From an uncultured bacterium (GTDB lineage: Bacteria > Bacillota > Clostridia > Oscillospirales > Ruminococcaceae): a DNA stretch of 20,145 nt. Position numbers and translations under genes: made by a program. This document shows, piece after piece, positions 8,225-14,559 of this stretch; within the stretch, counting starts at the first letter, position 1, and the number at the start of each line of letters is the position of its first letter. Location: assembly GCA_934845495.1 (NCBI GenBank), contig CAKWRB010000006.1, positions 1 to 20,145 on the forward strand, written 5' to 3'. The notes beneath the pieces are model-generated. The model did not search any database. It saw nothing but the letters and a program-made list of their open reading frames with translations, and had not been told where the DNA came from.

Positions 8225-8593
8225 ATGGCTCGTATTGCCGGTATTGATCTGCCGAGAGAAAAGAGAATCGAGATCGGTCTCACCTATATCCTCGGTATCG
8301 GTCGTAAGACAGCTAACGATATTCTGGCCGCCACTGGCGTCAACCCCGACACCCGTGTCAAGGACCTGACTCTCGAGGACGAAACCAAGCTCAGAGAGTA
8401 TATCGACAAGAACCTCGTGGTTGAGGGTGACCTGAGAAGAGACACAGCGCTGAACATCAAGCGCCTGATCGAAATTGGCTGCAACCGTGGCGTGCGTCAC
8501 AGAAAGGGCCTGCCTGTAAGAGGCCAGCGCACCAAGACCAACGCCCGTACCCGCAAGGGTCCGAAGAAGACCATCGCCAACAAGAAGAAGTAA
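8225..8593 (+). CDS. rpsM: Ribosomal protein S13
   Basis: This is a 122-residue protein starting [34 protein letters not shown] with the helix-two-turn-helix core. The C-terminus is the basic tail [31 protein letters not shown], which reaches the P-site tRNA. S13 lies in the 30S head and forms bridges B1a and B1b to L5 and 23S rRNA. GGAGGTG (8208-8214) lies upstream of the ATG. Order and length are normal. Confidence 0.98.
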   Translation: MARIAGIDLPREKRIEIGLTYILGIGRKTANDILAATGVNPDTRVKDLTLEDETKLREYIDKNLVVEGDLRRDTALNIKRLIEIGCNRGVRHRKGLPVRGQRTKTNARTRKGPKKTIANKKK

Positions 8594-8609
8594 TTAGGAG
8601 GGATACGAT

Positions 8610-9014
8610 ATGGCTAAGGCTGTAACAAAGAAGGCGGCTGTTCGCACCAGACGCCGTGAGCGCAAGAACATCGAGCGCGGTGCTGCGCATATCCAGTCCA
8701 CCTTTAACAACACAATTGTCACCATTACCGATACCAACGGTAACGCCCTCTCCTGGGCCAGCGCCGGTGGTCTGGGCTTCCGCGGTTCCAGAAAGAGCAC
8801 TCCCTTTGCTGCTCAGACCGCTGCTGAGACTGCTGCCAAGGCTGCTATGGAGCATGGCCTGAAGACAGTTGAAGTTTATGTTAAGGGCCCTGGCGCCGGC
8901 CGTGAGGCTGCGATCCGCGCACTGCAGGCAGCTGGTCTGGAAGTTAACATGATCAAGGATGTTACTCCGATTCCGCACAATGGCTGCCGCCCGCCCAAGA
9001 GAAGAAGAGTATAA
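8610..9014 (+). CDS. rpsK: Ribosomal protein S11
   Basis: This is a 134-residue protein. Recognisable parts are [42 protein letters not shown] and the C-terminal [17 protein letters not shown] signature. S11 lies on the 30S platform near the E site and the 3' end of 16S rRNA. The N-terminus is slightly longer and more basic ([18 protein letters not shown]) than in E. coli, as is usual in Firmicutes. AGGAGGG precedes the ATG by 7-8 nt. Confidence 0.98.
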   Translation: MAKAVTKKAAVRTRRRERKNIERGAAHIQSTFNNTIVTITDTNGNALSWASAGGLGFRGSRKSTPFAAQTAAETAAKAAMEHGLKTVEVYVKGPGAGREAAIRALQAAGLEVNMIKDVTPIPHNGCRPPKRRRV

Positions 9015-9032
9015 CAAAGGAGGAACCAATCA

Positions 9033-9626
9033 ATGGCTAAGAATAGACAGCCCATTCTGAGAAGATGCAAGGCTCTGGGCCTTTCCCCCGCGGTTCTTGG
9101 TTACTCCAAGGAAACCAACCGCAACCCCAAGCAGAACCGCCGCAAGCAGTCGGAATATGCACTGCAGCTGGCCGAGAAGCAGAAGGTTAAGTTCATCTAT
9201 GGTGTCCTCGAGCGTCAGTTCCGCGGATACTACGAGAGAGCCGAGCGCAAGCAGGGCAACACCGGTGAGGTGCTGCTGCAGGAGCTGGAGCGTCGTCTGG
9301 ACAATGTAGTGTTCCGTATGGGTTATGCCAATACTCGCCGTGAGGCCCGTCAGCTGGTGACACATGGTCACTTCACTGTAAACGGCCAGCGTGTGGACAT
9401 TCCCTCTTACCAGGTAAGACCCGGCGAAGTGATCGCTGTCAGCGAGAAGTCCCGTGCTTCCGAAAAGTTCAAGGCTCTGGTTGAGCAGAACGGTAAGAAC
9501 CCCTGCCCGAAGTGGATCGAGAAGGCTGCCGATGCCTTCGACGGCAAGATCGTTGCTATGCCCGCCCGTGACGATATCGACTACGATGTAGCCGAGCATC
9601 TCATCGTCGAGCTGTACAACAAGTAA
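9033..9626 (+). CDS. rpsD: Ribosomal protein S4, zinc-free form
   Basis: This is a 197-residue primary 16S rRNA-binding protein. The N-terminal domain lacks the CxxC zinc cluster seen in some S4 proteins (only one cysteine near the start, in LRRCKALG). The S4 RNA-binding domain spans about residues 87-137 ([32 protein letters not shown]...). The C-terminus is [14 protein letters not shown]. Placement between rpsK and rpoA is the alpha-operon order; in B. subtilis rpsD has moved elsewhere, so this agrees with a clostridial rather than bacillar genome. AAAGGAGGA precedes the ATG. Confidence 0.98.
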   Translation: MAKNRQPILRRCKALGLSPAVLGYSKETNRNPKQNRRKQSEYALQLAEKQKVKFIYGVLERQFRGYYERAERKQGNTGEVLLQELERRLDNVVFRMGYANTRREARQLVTHGHFTVNGQRVDIPSYQVRPGEVIAVSEKSRASEKFKALVEQNGKNPCPKWIEKAADAFDGKIVAMPARDDIDYDVAEHLIVELYNK

Positions 9627-9674
9627 TTCACCTCTAAGCAGTCAGCAAGGAATGCGAAACACAAGGGCCAGGAA

Positions 9675-9698
9675 CTTTCCGGGATCATTCCCGGAAAG
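9675..9698 (+). promoter_or_regulatory. Perfect hairpin in the rpsD-rpoA gap
   Basis: CTTTCCGGGA (9675-9684) and TCCCGGAAAG (9689-9698) form a perfect 10-bp stem with a TCAT loop. GGGC (9665-9668) with GCCC (9702-9705) could extend it beyond an internal loop. No T run follows, so it is not a classical terminator. It lies about 13 nt before the rpoA ribosome binding site. It may control rpoA translation, pausing or mRNA stability; that function is inferred. Confidence 0.55.
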
Positions 9699-9728
9699 GC
9701 TGCCCGAGATAAGGGAGGGTTTTTATAA

Positions 9729-10685
9729 ATGGTAAAAATCATAGAGCCGAAGATTATCACCGATGAACTCAAGCCCGACGGTTCCTACGGAAGATTTATC
9801 GCGGAGCCGCTGGACAGAGGATTTGGTACTACCTTGGGCAATAGCCTTCGTCGTGTGCTGCTCTCCTCGCTTCCCGGTGTGGCCGTACTGTCGGTAAAGA
9901 TCGACGGCGTACAACACGAGTTCTCGACTATCCCCGGCGTTAAGGAAGATGTCACCGAGATCATTCTCAACATCAAGGGCCTTACCGCCAAGCTGTTCAC
10001 AGAGGAGCCCAAGACCGTCCGCATCGAAGCGGCTGGTCCCTGCGAAGTGACAGCGGGCAGCATCGAGACTGATGCTGAGGTGGAAATTCTTGACCCGAGC
10101 ATGCACATCGCCACTCTGGGCGAGGGTGCAAAGCTCTCGATGGATATTACCCTGAAGAAGGGCCAGGGCTATGTATCTGCTGACAAGAACAAGGTGCTGG
10201 AGCTTTCCAAGGCTCCCATCGGCACCATTGCAGTGGATAGCATTTTTACGCCCGTTCTCAAGGTGAACTACACCGTGGAAAACACCCGTGTAGAGCAGAT
10301 CACCGATTACGATAAGTTGACACTGGAAGTTTGGACAGATGGCACCATTTCCGCCAAGGAAGCTGTCAGTCTGGCCGCCAAGATCCTCAATAGACAGCTC
10401 AACCACTTCGTTGAACTCTCCGATGAGATCTCGAACACCGAGATCATGGAGAAGAAAGAGGATACCGGAAAAGAAAAGGTACTTGAGATGACCATTGAAG
10501 AGCTTGACCTGTCGGTGCGTGCATTCAACTGCCTCAAGCGCGCAGGTGTGAACTCGGTCAACGACCTGATCAACAAGTCCCCTGAGGAAATGATGAAGGT
10601 CCGTAATCTCGGTAAGAAGAGCCTTGAGGAGGTTGTAAGCAAGCTGCGCAGCCTCGGTCTGGACTTTAACAAGGACGAAGAATAA
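9729..10685 (+). CDS. rpoA: RNA polymerase alpha subunit
   Basis: This is a 318-residue protein of normal length. The N-terminal dimerisation and assembly domain (about 1-230) includes [17 protein letters not shown] near residues 31-47 and [20 protein letters not shown] charged linker ([13 protein letters not shown]) leads to the C-terminal DNA- and activator-binding domain (about 253-318), with [21 protein letters not shown] and the helix-hairpin-helix [23 protein letters not shown] (9711-9719) lies upstream of the ATG after a T-rich spacer. It is separated from rpsD by 102 nt containing a strong hairpin. Confidence 0.99.
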   Translation: MVKIIEPKIITDELKPDGSYGRFIAEPLDRGFGTTLGNSLRRVLLSSLPGVAVLSVKIDGVQHEFSTIPGVKEDVTEIILNIKGLTAKLFTEEPKTVRIEAAGPCEVTAGSIETDAEVEILDPSMHIATLGEGAKLSMDITLKKGQGYVSADKNKVLELSKAPIGTIAVDSIFTPVLKVNYTVENTRVEQITDYDKLTLEVWTDGTISAKEAVSLAAKILNRQLNHFVELSDEISNTEIMEKKEDTGKEKVLEMTIEELDLSVRAFNCLKRAGVNSVNDLINKSPEEMMKVRNLGKKSLEEVVSKLRSLGLDFNKDEE

Positions 10686-10734
10686 TCACAAATTGATGTT
10701 ATTCCTCAGGCACAGGTAAAAGGAGTGAACATAA

Positions 10735-11076
10735 ATGCCCGGTACACGCAAACTCGGCAGAAATGCCGATCACAGAACCGCGATGCTCAGAGCAATGGTG
10801 ACTTATCTGCTGGAGAACGGCAAGATCGAGACCACAGTGACCAGAGCAAAGGAAGTTCGTTCGGTTGCTGAGAAGATCATCACCACCGCTAAGCGCGGCG
10901 ATCTTCATTCCAAGCGTCAGATCTTCTCCTTCATTACGAAGGAAGCGGTTGCCAAGAAGGTAATCGACGAGATCGCTCCGAACTATGCAGAGCGCAACGG
11001 TGGTTACACCCGGATCATCCGGACTGGCCCCCGTCGTGGCGACGCTGCCGAAATGGCAATCATCGAGCTCATCTAA
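10735..11076 (+). CDS. rplQ: Ribosomal protein L17
   Basis: This is a 113-residue protein starting [56 protein letters not shown], which is distinctive for L17, and ending with [26 protein letters not shown]17 lies near the exit tunnel of the 50S subunit. It is the last gene of the cluster: AAAAGGAG precedes the ATG, and a strong intrinsic terminator follows about 20 nt after the stop. The ECF transporter and truA genes that often follow rplQ in Firmicutes are not present here. Confidence 0.98.
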   Translation: MPGTRKLGRNADHRTAMLRAMVTYLLENGKIETTVTRAKEVRSVAEKIITTAKRGDLHSKRQIFSFITKEAVAKKVIDEIAPNYAERNGGYTRIIRTGPRRGDAAEMAIIELI

Positions 11077-11096
11077 CAGAGCAACATGCAGATCAA

Positions 11097-11139
11097 ACCG
11101 GAAGCCCAGGGGTTTTCCCCGCCGGGCTCCCGGTTTTTT
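11097..11139 (+). terminator. Intrinsic terminator of the ribosomal protein operon
   Basis: ACCGG-A-AGCCC-A-GGGG pairs with CCCC-GCC-GGGCT-CCCGGT around a TTTT loop, giving a long G+C-rich stem with a small internal bulge. It is followed directly by TTTTTTG. It lies 20 nt after rplQ and ends the cluster. Confidence 0.92.
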
Positions 11140-11170
11140 GTTTTATCGGAAGATCTTCAAAATTTTGCCC

Positions 11171-11199
11171 TTGTTCCCGGTACAGCGGCATGGTAAAAT
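11171..11199 (+). promoter_or_regulatory. Likely promoter of the peptide-binding lipoprotein gene
   Basis: TTGTTC (11171-11176) and TAAAAT (11194-11199) are separated by exactly 17 nt. The site lies just after the rplQ terminator and about 30 nt before the GTG start at 11236, so it fits a housekeeping sigma factor promoter for this single gene. Confidence 0.6.
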
Positions 11200-11235
11200 C
11201 GTAAGAGTGACATCAAGCAGAGGGGAGGAGCATCC

Positions 11236-12804
11236 GTGAAAGGACTGCGGAAGATGGCAGCACTGCTGTTGAGCCTGGGGCTTTGCCTGGGGCTGCTGGC
11301 CGGCTGCGGCGACGATGTGTTTGTGGCAAAACTGGCCCTGACCGGAGCGGCAGGGACCTTTGACCCCCAGTTTGCCGAAAACAAAAATTCCATTCTGGTG
11401 GCATCGAATGTGTTTGAAGGGCTGCTGGTGGAGGATCCGGAGGGCGGCCTGCACCCCGGTGTGGCCAAGGGGTATACCGTCTCGCCGGATGGACGCACCT
11501 ATACCTTTCAGCTCCGGGAGGACGCCTGTTGGTCGGATGGCAGCGCTGTCACTGCCGGGGACTTCGTCTTTGCCTTCCGCCGGTTGTTCGGGCCGGGCAG
11601 TGTTTCGCCCCATGCCGAAAACCTGCGCCCGGTGCAGAATGCCGAGGCTATCCTTGCCGGGGAGCTGCCGCCGGAATCGCTGGGGGTTCGGGCAGCGGAC
11701 GACCACACCCTGGTGCTGACTCTGGAAAAACCGGACAGCGGCATCACCACCGTGCTGGCTCAGTGGTATGCCGCTCCCTGTAAGGAGAGCTTTTTCACCC
11801 AGCAGAAGGGGCGCTATGGCCTGGAGATGAAAACCACCCTCTACAACGGCCCCTATGTGATCAGCCTCTATGAGTCGGGCAAGGAGATCCGCCTGCGCCA
11901 GAATGCCAACTACCATTCCGACCAGCCGGCGGTGCTGTATGGCGCCAACATCGCCCTGGGCTGTGCCGACCCGTTGGCAGCCTTTGCCGAAGGGGACAGC
12001 TTCTATGCGCCGGTGCCCCGGCAGTCGTCGGTGACACTGAAAAAGGCGACCATCACCGAGTATGCCGATACCACCTATGCCCTGGTGGTGAACACAGACC
12101 GCAGCCTGCTGGGGAACGAGTCCATCCGCCAGGCGCTCTGTGGGGTGGTGGACCGGGAGGCCATTGCCGGGGTGCTGCCCGAGGACCAGAGCATCACCAA
12201 CGACCTGGTGCCCGAAACCGCCAGCGAGCGCACCCTGGACTACCGGGAGACAGCCGGTTCCTGTGCGGCATTGACCCTTTCCGGTGAGGCCCGGGCGCTG
12301 TTCCGGGCGGGACTGGCTGCCGAACGGGAGCAGAAACTGCCCTTTACCGAGCTGCTGCTGCCCGATACCCAGACCGACCGCCAGGCCGCCGGACTAATCC
12401 AGGGCAGCTGGCAGAACCGTCTGGGCGCCAGCATCAATGTGCGCCCCCTGCCCGAGGAGGAGCTGTGGCAGCGGGTGCGCGCCGGGGATTACGATATGGC
12501 ACTTCTTGCGCTGTCCGATTCCACCGCCATGGGGCTGCTGGAGGATTTCTCCCAGGATAGTGACCGCTATTCCACCGGCTGGCAGTCAGAGGAGTACGAG
12601 GCCCTGCTGGAACAGGCGGCAGCCGAAACCGGCGAGCAGGCGGTACACACCCTGGCCCAGGCAGAACAACTGCTGCTCCAGAGCGGGGTGGTACTGCCCC
12701 TCTACACCTCGATGAGCCACTATGCTGTCTCCACCGAGGTGCAGAATGCCTGGATCGACCCCGGCGAGGGAATCATCTACCTCAAGTACATCACAAAATC
12801 ATAA
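11236..12804 (+). CDS. Oligopeptide/dipeptide-type ABC transporter substrate-binding lipoprotein
   Basis: This is a 522-residue protein of the OppA/DppA (SBP_bac_5) family. A lipoprotein signal peptide ends in the lipobox LLAGC with the lipidated cysteine at residue 24, so the mature protein should be anchored outside the membrane. Family features are LALTGAAGTFDPQFAENKNS, VFEGLLVEDPEGGLHPGVAKGYTVSPDGRTYTFQLRED, WSDGSAVTAGDFVFAFRR and the C-terminal YDMALLAL...QLLLQSGVVLPLYTSMSHY. It starts with GTG, 5 nt after GGGGAGGAG. It has its own promoter and terminator, and no permease or ATPase genes are beside it, so its transporter partner must lie elsewhere. Ligand unknown; a peptide is inferred. 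Confidence 0.88.
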   Translation: MKGLRKMAALLLSLGLCLGLLAGCGDDVFVAKLALTGAAGTFDPQFAENKNSILVASNVFEGLLVEDPEGGLHPGVAKGYTVSPDGRTYTFQLREDACWSDGSAVTAGDFVFAFRRLFGPGSVSPHAENLRPVQNAEAILAGELPPESLGVRAADDHTLVLTLEKPDSGITTVLAQWYAAPCKESFFTQQKGRYGLEMKTTLYNGPYVISLYESGKEIRLRQNANYHSDQPAVLYGANIALGCADPLAAFAEGDSFYAPVPRQSSVTLKKATITEYADTTYALVVNTDRSLLGNESIRQALCGVVDREAIAGVLPEDQSITNDLVPETASERTLDYRETAGSCAALTLSGEARALFRAGLAAEREQKLPFTELLLPDTQTDRQAAGLIQGSWQNRLGASINVRPLPEEELWQRVRAGDYDMALLALSDSTAMGLLEDFSQDSDRYSTGWQSEEYEALLEQAAAETGEQAVHTLAQAEQLLLQSGVVLPLYTSMSHYAVSTEVQNAWIDPGEGIIYLKYITKS

Positions 12805-12808
12805 CCAG

Positions 12809-12843
12809 AGCAGCACCTACCGGCAAGGGGGTGCTGCTTTTTT
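12809..12843 (+). terminator. Intrinsic terminator after the lipoprotein gene
   Basis: AGCAGCACC (12809-12817) and GGTGCTGCT (12830-12838) form a 9-bp perfect stem, followed by a run of six T. It starts five bases after the stop codon. A further small hairpin (GCCC-TTCG-GGGC, 12844-12855) with a stable tetraloop follows at once. Confidence 0.9.
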
Positions 12844-12948
12844 GCCCTTCGGGGCAGGGACTGTGCAATCTGTGGTATAAATGAGGTAAAACTTTAAGGA
12901 AACTGTGGATTTTCTCGGGGGGGTAAAATGTTATACTTGAATCAAAGG

Positions 12949-12987
12949 GCGAAGCAGAGGGCGTAAGGTGCGATTCACCTGGTTCGC
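12949..12987 (+). other. Possible hairpin in the 5' leader of the first membrane-protein gene
   Basis: The 182-nt gap 12844-13025 holds no gene. GCGAA (12949-12953) pairs with TTCGC (12983-12987), and inside it AGGTG (12966-12970) pairs with CACCT (12976-12980). A possible -10 element TATACT (12932-12937) lies just upstream, but no good -35 is visible, so the promoter is uncertain. Confidence 0.3.
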
Positions 12988-13025
12988 TGTTCTCTTCGTC
13001 GGATATACAGGTTGGGGGTGTGCGT

Positions 13026-13526
13026 ATGAAACGAGATCATACCGAGATGCTGGCGGTGCTGCGAAAGGCTTCCATGCTGCAGGTGGCCGGCAGCGCTCTG
13101 AGCTTTGCTGTGGAGTTTGTACTGATGCTGGGCTATACCTTCCTGCTCCAGTCCCGGATCCCACCTTTCCCATACCTTGGGTTGATAAATGGCATCGTGG
13201 GGATCTCCACGATCTCCTACTGCTTTACCCTGATCCAGGGAGCCTGGGCAATTGACCAGACAGTGGATCAATTTGGAAAAATGGACGCTGCAGATGCCGG
13301 GGCCGGGCTGGAAGAGATCAGCCGGAAAGCCCAGACAGCCAGGGAGGGGATCGTGCAGGGGTTTAAGTTCCGACTGCTGGCACATACCGTGTTCGTTGCC
13401 ATTGAATTTGTATTTGCGCATACTGTCTATACAGCGGCGGTGTATCTGGTTTATCTGCTGCTCTATCAGATGGGAAAGGCAGTCCAGAATCGCTTCCAGA
13501 AGAAACTGCAGGAGCTGCTTGCCTAA
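13026..13526 (+). CDS. Small multi-pass membrane protein, function unknown
   Basis: This is a 166-residue protein that I do not recognise. It has a short charged N-terminus, hydrophobic segments near residues 18-41 and 50-73, a hydrophilic amphipathic stretch at about 78-112 (QTVDQFGKMDAADAG...EEISRKAQTAREGIV), a second hydrophobic block at about 116-149 that could be one long or two short membrane spans, and a basic tail (NRFQKKLQELLA). The ATG at 13026 lies five bases after GGGGGTG; a GTG two codons upstream is possible. The following locus has a similar layout, so the two may be divergent paralogues or partners. A function cannot be named from sequence. Confidence 0.7.
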   Translation: MKRDHTEMLAVLRKASMLQVAGSALSFAVEFVLMLGYTFLLQSRIPPFPYLGLINGIVGISTISYCFTLIQGAWAIDQTVDQFGKMDAADAGAGLEEISRKAQTAREGIVQGFKFRLLAHTVFVAIEFVFAHTVYTAAVYLVYLLLYQMGKAVQNRFQKKLQELLA

Positions 13527-13567
13527 AATGGAAGGTAGCTGTGATGATGCACAGGAGGTGACACCGA

Positions 13568-13729
13568 ATGGAGAAACGGAATGAGAGAAAGGCCGACCTT
13601 CTCCGGCAGGCGGGGCAGCGGCAGCTGATGGTTGCCGTTGGGAGTTTTCTGTTCCTGATTGCCTATCTGTTCCTGTTGAGCCAATGGGTCATGCCGCAGT
13701 TGGCAGCGCTGCCAACTGCGGCTGGCTGA
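13568..13729 (+). CDS. Short single-span membrane peptide, possibly the 5' half of a split gene
   Basis: This is a 53-residue frame with a good ribosome binding site (CAGGAGGTG, 13552-13560). It starts MEKRNERKADLLRQAGQRQL, has one hydrophobic span at about residues 21-42 (MVAVGSFLFLIAYLFLLSQW) and ends PTAAG at a TGA. The last dozen codons lie inside a perfect 30-bp palindrome. The next frame begins at an ATG overlapping the stop (TGATG), so two coupled proteins are possible. However, N-terminal region plus first span here, followed by a hydrophobic stretch, a charged loop and a C-terminal membrane block in the next frame, match the topology and total length of the upstream 166-residue protein. 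A frameshifted single gene is therefore equally likely. Confidence 0.5.
   Translation: MEKRNERKADLLRQAGQRQLMVAVGSFLFLIAYLFLLSQWVMPQLAALPTAAG
13693..13722. repeat. Perfect 30-bp palindrome
   Basis: GCCGCAGTTGGCAGC (13693-13707) is followed with no spacer by its exact reverse complement (13708-13722). It lies at the 3' end of the 53-residue frame, a few bases before the stop and the overlapping downstream start. There is no T run. It could be a recombination or protein-binding site, a foldback insertion, or an mRNA hairpin controlling the next frame. Confidence 0.85.
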
Positions 13730-14091
13730 TGAGGTTTGTTTTTATCGTCTGCACCTGCAATTATACCGAGCAGCTCTATCTGGCCGGAGTGCTGTCCAAT
13801 CAGAGCAATCAGTTGTCCGGAAAGCCGGGTGATTGGGCAGAGCGGCTGACCGCCCTTGAACAGAAGCGCAAAGAGGGGCGGCAAGTTGGCCGAACCCTTT
13901 CGGTTCTATCGCTGGTGGGAACTTTGGCACTGGTGGTGGCCGAACTGGCGGTGGCTGGAACATTCCGTGCGGGGCTGTTGGTTGTGCTGCAAGTGCTTGC
14001 GGCAGCTTGCTGGAGATGGGCAGCAGTTCGGTTTGAATGCGCACTGGCGGCGGTTTTATCCGACGAGGAAAGCCGGCGGCAGGTGGTATAG
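13729..14091 (+). CDS. Hypothetical membrane protein, possibly the 3' half of a split gene
   Basis: This is a 120-residue frame that starts at an ATG overlapping the previous stop by one base. It has a moderately hydrophobic start (MRFVFIVCTCNYTEQLYLAGVL), a charged stretch at about residues 30-56 (GKPGDWAERLTALEQKRKEGRQVGR), a strongly hydrophobic block at about 57-100 and an acidic/basic tail (SDEESRRQVV). No separate Shine-Dalgarno is evident in front of it apart from the palindrome, which would make an independent start poor; coupling to the preceding frame or a -1 frameshift would be needed. I do not recognise the family. It resembles the C-terminal three quarters of the 13026-13526 protein in layout only. 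Confidence 0.5.
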   Translation: MRFVFIVCTCNYTEQLYLAGVLSNQSNQLSGKPGDWAERLTALEQKRKEGRQVGRTLSVLSLVGTLALVVAELAVAGTFRAGLLVVLQVLAAACWRWAAVRFECALAAVLSDEESRRQVV

Positions 14092-14095
14092 AAAA

Positions 14096-14134
14096 AGCGG
14101 CGGCGGGGAACTCCCACCGCTGTTTTTTATTTTC
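14096..14134 (+). terminator. Intrinsic terminator after the membrane-protein locus
   Basis: GCGG-C-GGG pairs with CCC-A-CCGC around a short loop, giving an interrupted stem at 14097-14120. It is followed by GTTTTTTATTTT. It lies a few bases after the TAG stop at 14091. Confidence 0.75.
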
Positions 14135-14421
14135 GGGAAGCCCTTGAATCGGGGCAGGGGGAAAAGGCTGCTTTTTGTGAGATTTCACACAGGGGCAAAA
14201 TTTTCGTCCCTTTCTTTGACAGTCAGAACTATACATCATGTATTTTATTTCAGAGCTATCATCAATTTTGTGGAGAAGTTGGTGGAAAGCAGTGCATAAC
14301 TGCCCAATAATCCACAAACAGTTTTCCACCACCTCCCGATTCGGCGGTTCAAAGGTGGGGGCAGGGGGCTGCGGTTTAGGTACAATGCCAAACAGCCGGG
14401 CGGTTCTGTGACTTGACTCTA
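14135..14421. other. Non-coding region upstream of the nrdD promoter
   Basis: I see no convincing gene here. The left part has a possible weak promoter (TTGACA at 14216-14221, followed after 17-19 nt by TGTATT/TATTTT) and a small inverted repeat, ATACAT-C-ATGTAT (14231-14243). The middle part carries the inverted-repeat cluster at 14267-14331, described separately. The right part is G-rich, with a GGCTG...CAGCC near-hairpin around 14367-14397. Everything here lies upstream of the promoter at 14422-14450. Confidence 0.5.
14267..14331. promoter_or_regulatory. Interleaved inverted repeats resembling DnaA boxes
   Basis: TTTGTGGA (14267-14274) is repeated inverted as TCCACAAA (14311-14318). TGGTGGAAA (14280-14288) is repeated inverted as TTTCCACCA (14323-14331). 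Between them is a GCAGT/ACTGC hairpin (14289-14303). TAATCCACA (14308-14316) and, on the minus strand, TTCTCCACA (14269-14277) each differ by one base from the DnaA box TTATCCACA. The cluster lies about 90 nt upstream of the nrdD -35 element. A DnaA or other regulator-binding role is inferred; DnaA control of ribonucleotide reductase genes is known in other bacteria. Confidence 0.45.
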
Positions 14422-14450
14422 TTGACAGAACGGGGTCGGGTGGTTACAAT
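14422..14450 (+). promoter_or_regulatory. nrdD promoter
   Basis: A consensus -35 TTGACA (14422-14427) and a -10 TACAAT (14445-14450) are separated by 17 nt. Transcription would start near 14457, giving a leader of about 100 nt before the nrdD ATG at 14560. The -10 element overlaps the first NrdR-box-like sequence. Confidence 0.85.
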
Positions 14451-14512
14451 ATATAAAGGAAAAGGCACTATATATTGTGTGATAGCTGCCTTAAATTCGA
14501 CAGATATTGTAC
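14444..14512. promoter_or_regulatory. NrdR box cluster over the nrdD promoter
   Basis: GCACTATATATTGTGT (14465-14480) matches the remembered NrdR box consensus (ACACWATATWTWGTGT-like) at all but about one position. A weaker copy, with core ACAATATATA (14446-14455), overlaps the -10 element 21 bp upstream. A right-half match (ATATTGT, 14504-14510) lies 32 bp downstream of the best box. These distances are close to two and three helical turns, as expected for cooperative NrdR binding. NrdR is the ATP/dATP-sensing repressor of ribonucleotide reductase operons; repression of nrdD here is inferred from these sites. Confidence 0.8.
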
Positions 14513-14559
14513 TTAACGGATAAAATGACGGAATATTACAAAGTGAGGAGCAACGCAGC

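Noticed and set aside
9675-9698. A terminator between rpsD and rpoA.
   Set aside because: The stem is strong but no T run follows it, and rpoA has no visible promoter of its own.
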